From PRO6 sp049646625 (GTDB lineage Bacteria > Pseudomonadota > Alphaproteobacteria > Rhizobiales > Xanthobacteraceae), in contig JBARWE010000100.1 of assembly GCA_049646625.1 (NCBI GenBank), forward strand, positions 1 through 6,990: a stretch of 6,990 nt of DNA, read 5' to 3'. The notes beneath the pieces are model-generated. The model saw nothing but the letters and a program-made list of their open reading frames with translations, ran no database searches and had not been told where the DNA came from. Positions 5,442 through 6,990 of the stretch are shown in pieces (the stretch's first letter is position 1; each line of letters opens with the position of its first letter). Both the position numbers and the translations under genes were made by a program.

Positions 5442-5532
5442 GACCGGGCAGACCGTCAGGGAACCATGCCTTGGCGGCCCGCGCGCCTGGAGCGACGCGG
5501 ATCACACTTGTGCGGGCAGTAATTTGGCAGCC

Positions 5533-6408
5533 ATGAGCATCGCGGCCGAGATTAGAAGCGGGAAGGGGGAGGGGGACGAGAATTTCCCCGTGGCGTCGCG
5601 CCTGATCCATCCGCGTCACCGCGCGGTGATTCTCGCCTTCTATAACTATGTCCGCACCGCCGACGATATTGCCGACCATCCGACCTTGAGCGAGCGCGAC
5701 AAACTTGGCTTTCTTGATATTCTCGATGCCGAACTGCGCGGCCATGGCGACAGCCAGCCGGAGGCGGTGGCGTTGCGGCGGGCGTTGGCGGAGCGCGGCA
5801 TGCCGCCGCACCATGCGCTCGATATGCTGACCGCGTTTCGTATGGATGTGACCAAGCGCCGTTATGCCGACTGGGACGAGCTGATCGGCTATTGCCGGCA
5901 CTCGGCCATGCCGGTCGGCCGCTTCGTGCTCGACGTCCATGGCGAGGACCGCGCCACCTGGGCGGCGTCCGACCTGCTGTGCGCCGGCTTGCAGATCAAC
6001 AACCACCTGCAGGATTGCGGCAAGGACTTTCGTGCGCTCGACCGCGTCTATCTGCCGCTGGACGCACTCACCGCCGCCGGCGCCGGTGTCGAGACGCTGG
6101 GCGAAGCGAAAGCGTCGGAGCCGCTGCGGCGCTGTCTGCGGGGCCTTGCGGAACGCACCGAAGCGCTGCTCGACGAGGCGCGGCCATTGTCCGCCGCCGT
6201 GCGCGATCTCCGGCTCGGGCTGGAGATTTCCGTGATCCAGACTTATGCTGAAGGGATCGTCCGCCTCTTGAAAGCCCGCGACCCCTTGAGCCAGCGTGTT
6301 CACCTCGATTCCCCGCGTCTTTTTGCTTACGGCATCGCTGCGATCGTCGGCGAGGGCTTGCGACGCCTGACGCGGTGGCGGCCGGCGCGGCGGGCGGCCG
6401 GCGCGTGA
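5533..6408 (+). CDS. hpnC: Hydroxysqualene synthase HpnC
   Basis: HpnC is a trans-isoprenyl diphosphate synthase-type enzyme. By family knowledge it converts presqualene diphosphate to hydroxysqualene in the HpnC/D/E route to squalene for hopanoids. The 291-residue product has the usual length and opens with the typical GDENFPVASRLI. The first metal-binding Asp motif is YVRTADDIADHP (D44, D45, D48). The second is QINNHLQDCGKDF (N157, D161, D165), followed by DRVYLP. It has no signal peptide and probably acts at the inner membrane face. ATG 5533 is chosen; TTG 5524 is in frame but neither has a strong ribosome-binding site. The C-terminus is Arg/Ala-rich (LTRWRPARRAAGA). hpnD follows within 2 bases or overlaps by 4, so the two genes are one operon. 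Confidence 0.95.
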   Translation: MSIAAEIRSGKGEGDENFPVASRLIHPRHRAVILAFYNYVRTADDIADHPTLSERDKLGFLDILDAELRGHGDSQPEAVALRRALAERGMPPHHALDMLTAFRMDVTKRRYADWDELIGYCRHSAMPVGRFVLDVHGEDRATWAASDLLCAGLQINNHLQDCGKDFRALDRVYLPLDALTAAGAGVETLGEAKASEPLRRCLRGLAERTEALLDEARPLSAAVRDLRLGLEISVIQTYAEGIVRLLKARDPLSQRVHLDSPRLFAYGIAAIVGEGLRRLTRWRPARRAAGA

Positions 6409-6410
6409 CC

Positions 6411-6990
6411 ATGCAGACGGCAATGGCGGACGCCAGCTCGGGTGCGGCGGCCTCGGGTAGCTCGTTCTACGCGGCGATGCGCATTTTGCCGCGCGCGCAG
6501 CGCGAGGCGATGTTTCAGATCTACAGTTTCTGCCGCGCCGTCGACGATATCGCCGATTCCGATCTGCCGCGTGATCAGCGCCGCGTCGCGCTTGCGCAGT
6601 GGCGCGCCGACATCGATGCGCTCTATCGCGGCGAGCCGCCGGCCCATCTTGCAGCCTACGCCGCCTCGCTCGAAACGTTCGGGCTGAAGCGCGAGGATTT
6701 TCTCGCCATCATCGACGGCATGGAGATGGATGCGGCGGCCGATATCCGCGCGCCCGACGAGGCGACCCTCGACCTCTATTGTGACCGCGTCGCCAGCGCC
6801 GTCGGGCGGCTGTCGGTGCGGGTATTCGGCCTGCCGGAGGAAGATGGTCGCGCGCTCGCGCACCAGCTAGGCCGTGCCCTGCAACTCACCAACATCCTGC
6901 GCGACATCGACGAGGACGCCGCGATCGGCCGGCTCTATCTGCCGCGCGAGCGGCTCGCGGCGGCGGGGATTGCCGGCGACGATCCGGCGG
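6411..6990 (+). CDS. hpnD: Presqualene diphosphate synthase HpnD, N-terminal part (cut by window end)
   Basis: HpnD joins two farnesyl diphosphates to give presqualene diphosphate, the step before HpnC. 193 codons are visible, and the frame is still open at the window edge; family members are about 280 residues. Features in order are SSFYAAMRILP (17-27), the first Asp motif CRAVDDIADSD (D45, D46, D49), CDRVASAVGRLSVRVFG (124-140), and the second motif QLTNILRDIDEDA (N161, D165, D169) followed by GRLYLPRERL. These are the hallmarks of the squalene/phytoene synthase family. The chosen start is ATG 6411, 2 bases after the hpnC stop. GTG 6405, which overlaps that stop as GTGA, and ATG 6423 are also in frame, and none has a clear ribosome-binding site. 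The HpnD rather than phytoene synthase call rests on the hpnC neighbour. Confidence 0.94.
   Translation, partial: MQTAMADASSGAAASGSSFYAAMRILPRAQREAMFQIYSFCRAVDDIADSDLPRDQRRVALAQWRADIDALYRGEPPAHLAAYAASLETFGLKREDFLAIIDGMEMDAAADIRAPDEATLDLYCDRVASAVGRLSVRVFGLPEEDGRALAHQLGRALQLTNILRDIDEDAAIGRLYLPRERLAAAGIAGDDPA

Noticed and set aside
5524..5532. TTG 5524 as hpnC start
   Set aside because: It adds only three residues and has no better ribosome-binding site; ATG 5533 is simpler.

Overview
The window is GC-rich, densely coding DNA. Short ATGA overlaps between genes, a selenocysteine (Sec) operon and hopanoid squalene-synthesis genes of the HpnC/HpnD type point to an alphaproteobacterium, most likely in the Rhizobiales (Hyphomicrobiales). 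This placement is an inference from gene content and protein style; no rRNA is present to confirm it.

Positions 2-3158 hold a selenocysteine incorporation cluster, all on the + strand: the C-terminal end of selA (Sec synthase), a cytoplasmic Sel1-repeat protein, selB (Sec-specific elongation factor) and the gene for tRNA-Sec (anticodon UCA). SelA makes Sec-tRNA(Sec) from Ser-tRNA(Sec), and SelB carries it to recoded UGA codons. The selA/Sel1 and Sel1/selB junctions are both 4-base ATGA overlaps, each with a GGAGG ribosome-binding site 7 bases upstream, so the three genes look translationally coupled. The most unusual feature is at the 3' end. The selB reading frame does not stop before the tRNA gene. 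It runs in frame through all 96 bases of tRNA-Sec and ends at a TGA 4 bases after the encoded CCA.

Positions 3165-4171 hold a 121-base gap with a strong small hairpin, then two overlapping genes for proteins I do not recognise (155 and 133 residues). They are followed by a 10-bp hairpin that may end the + strand transcripts.

Positions 4208-5402 hold two small exported-protein genes transcribed divergently from a gap of about 410 bases: a 170-residue secreted protein on the - strand and a 79-residue cysteine-rich exported protein on the + strand with a TTG start. A GC-rich hairpin follows the second gene.

Positions 5412-6990 hold a possible promoter and the start of a hopanoid operon, hpnC followed by hpnD. 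HpnD is cut by the window end. By family knowledge, HpnD joins two farnesyl diphosphates into presqualene diphosphate and HpnC converts this to hydroxysqualene, which HpnE (not in view) reduces to squalene.
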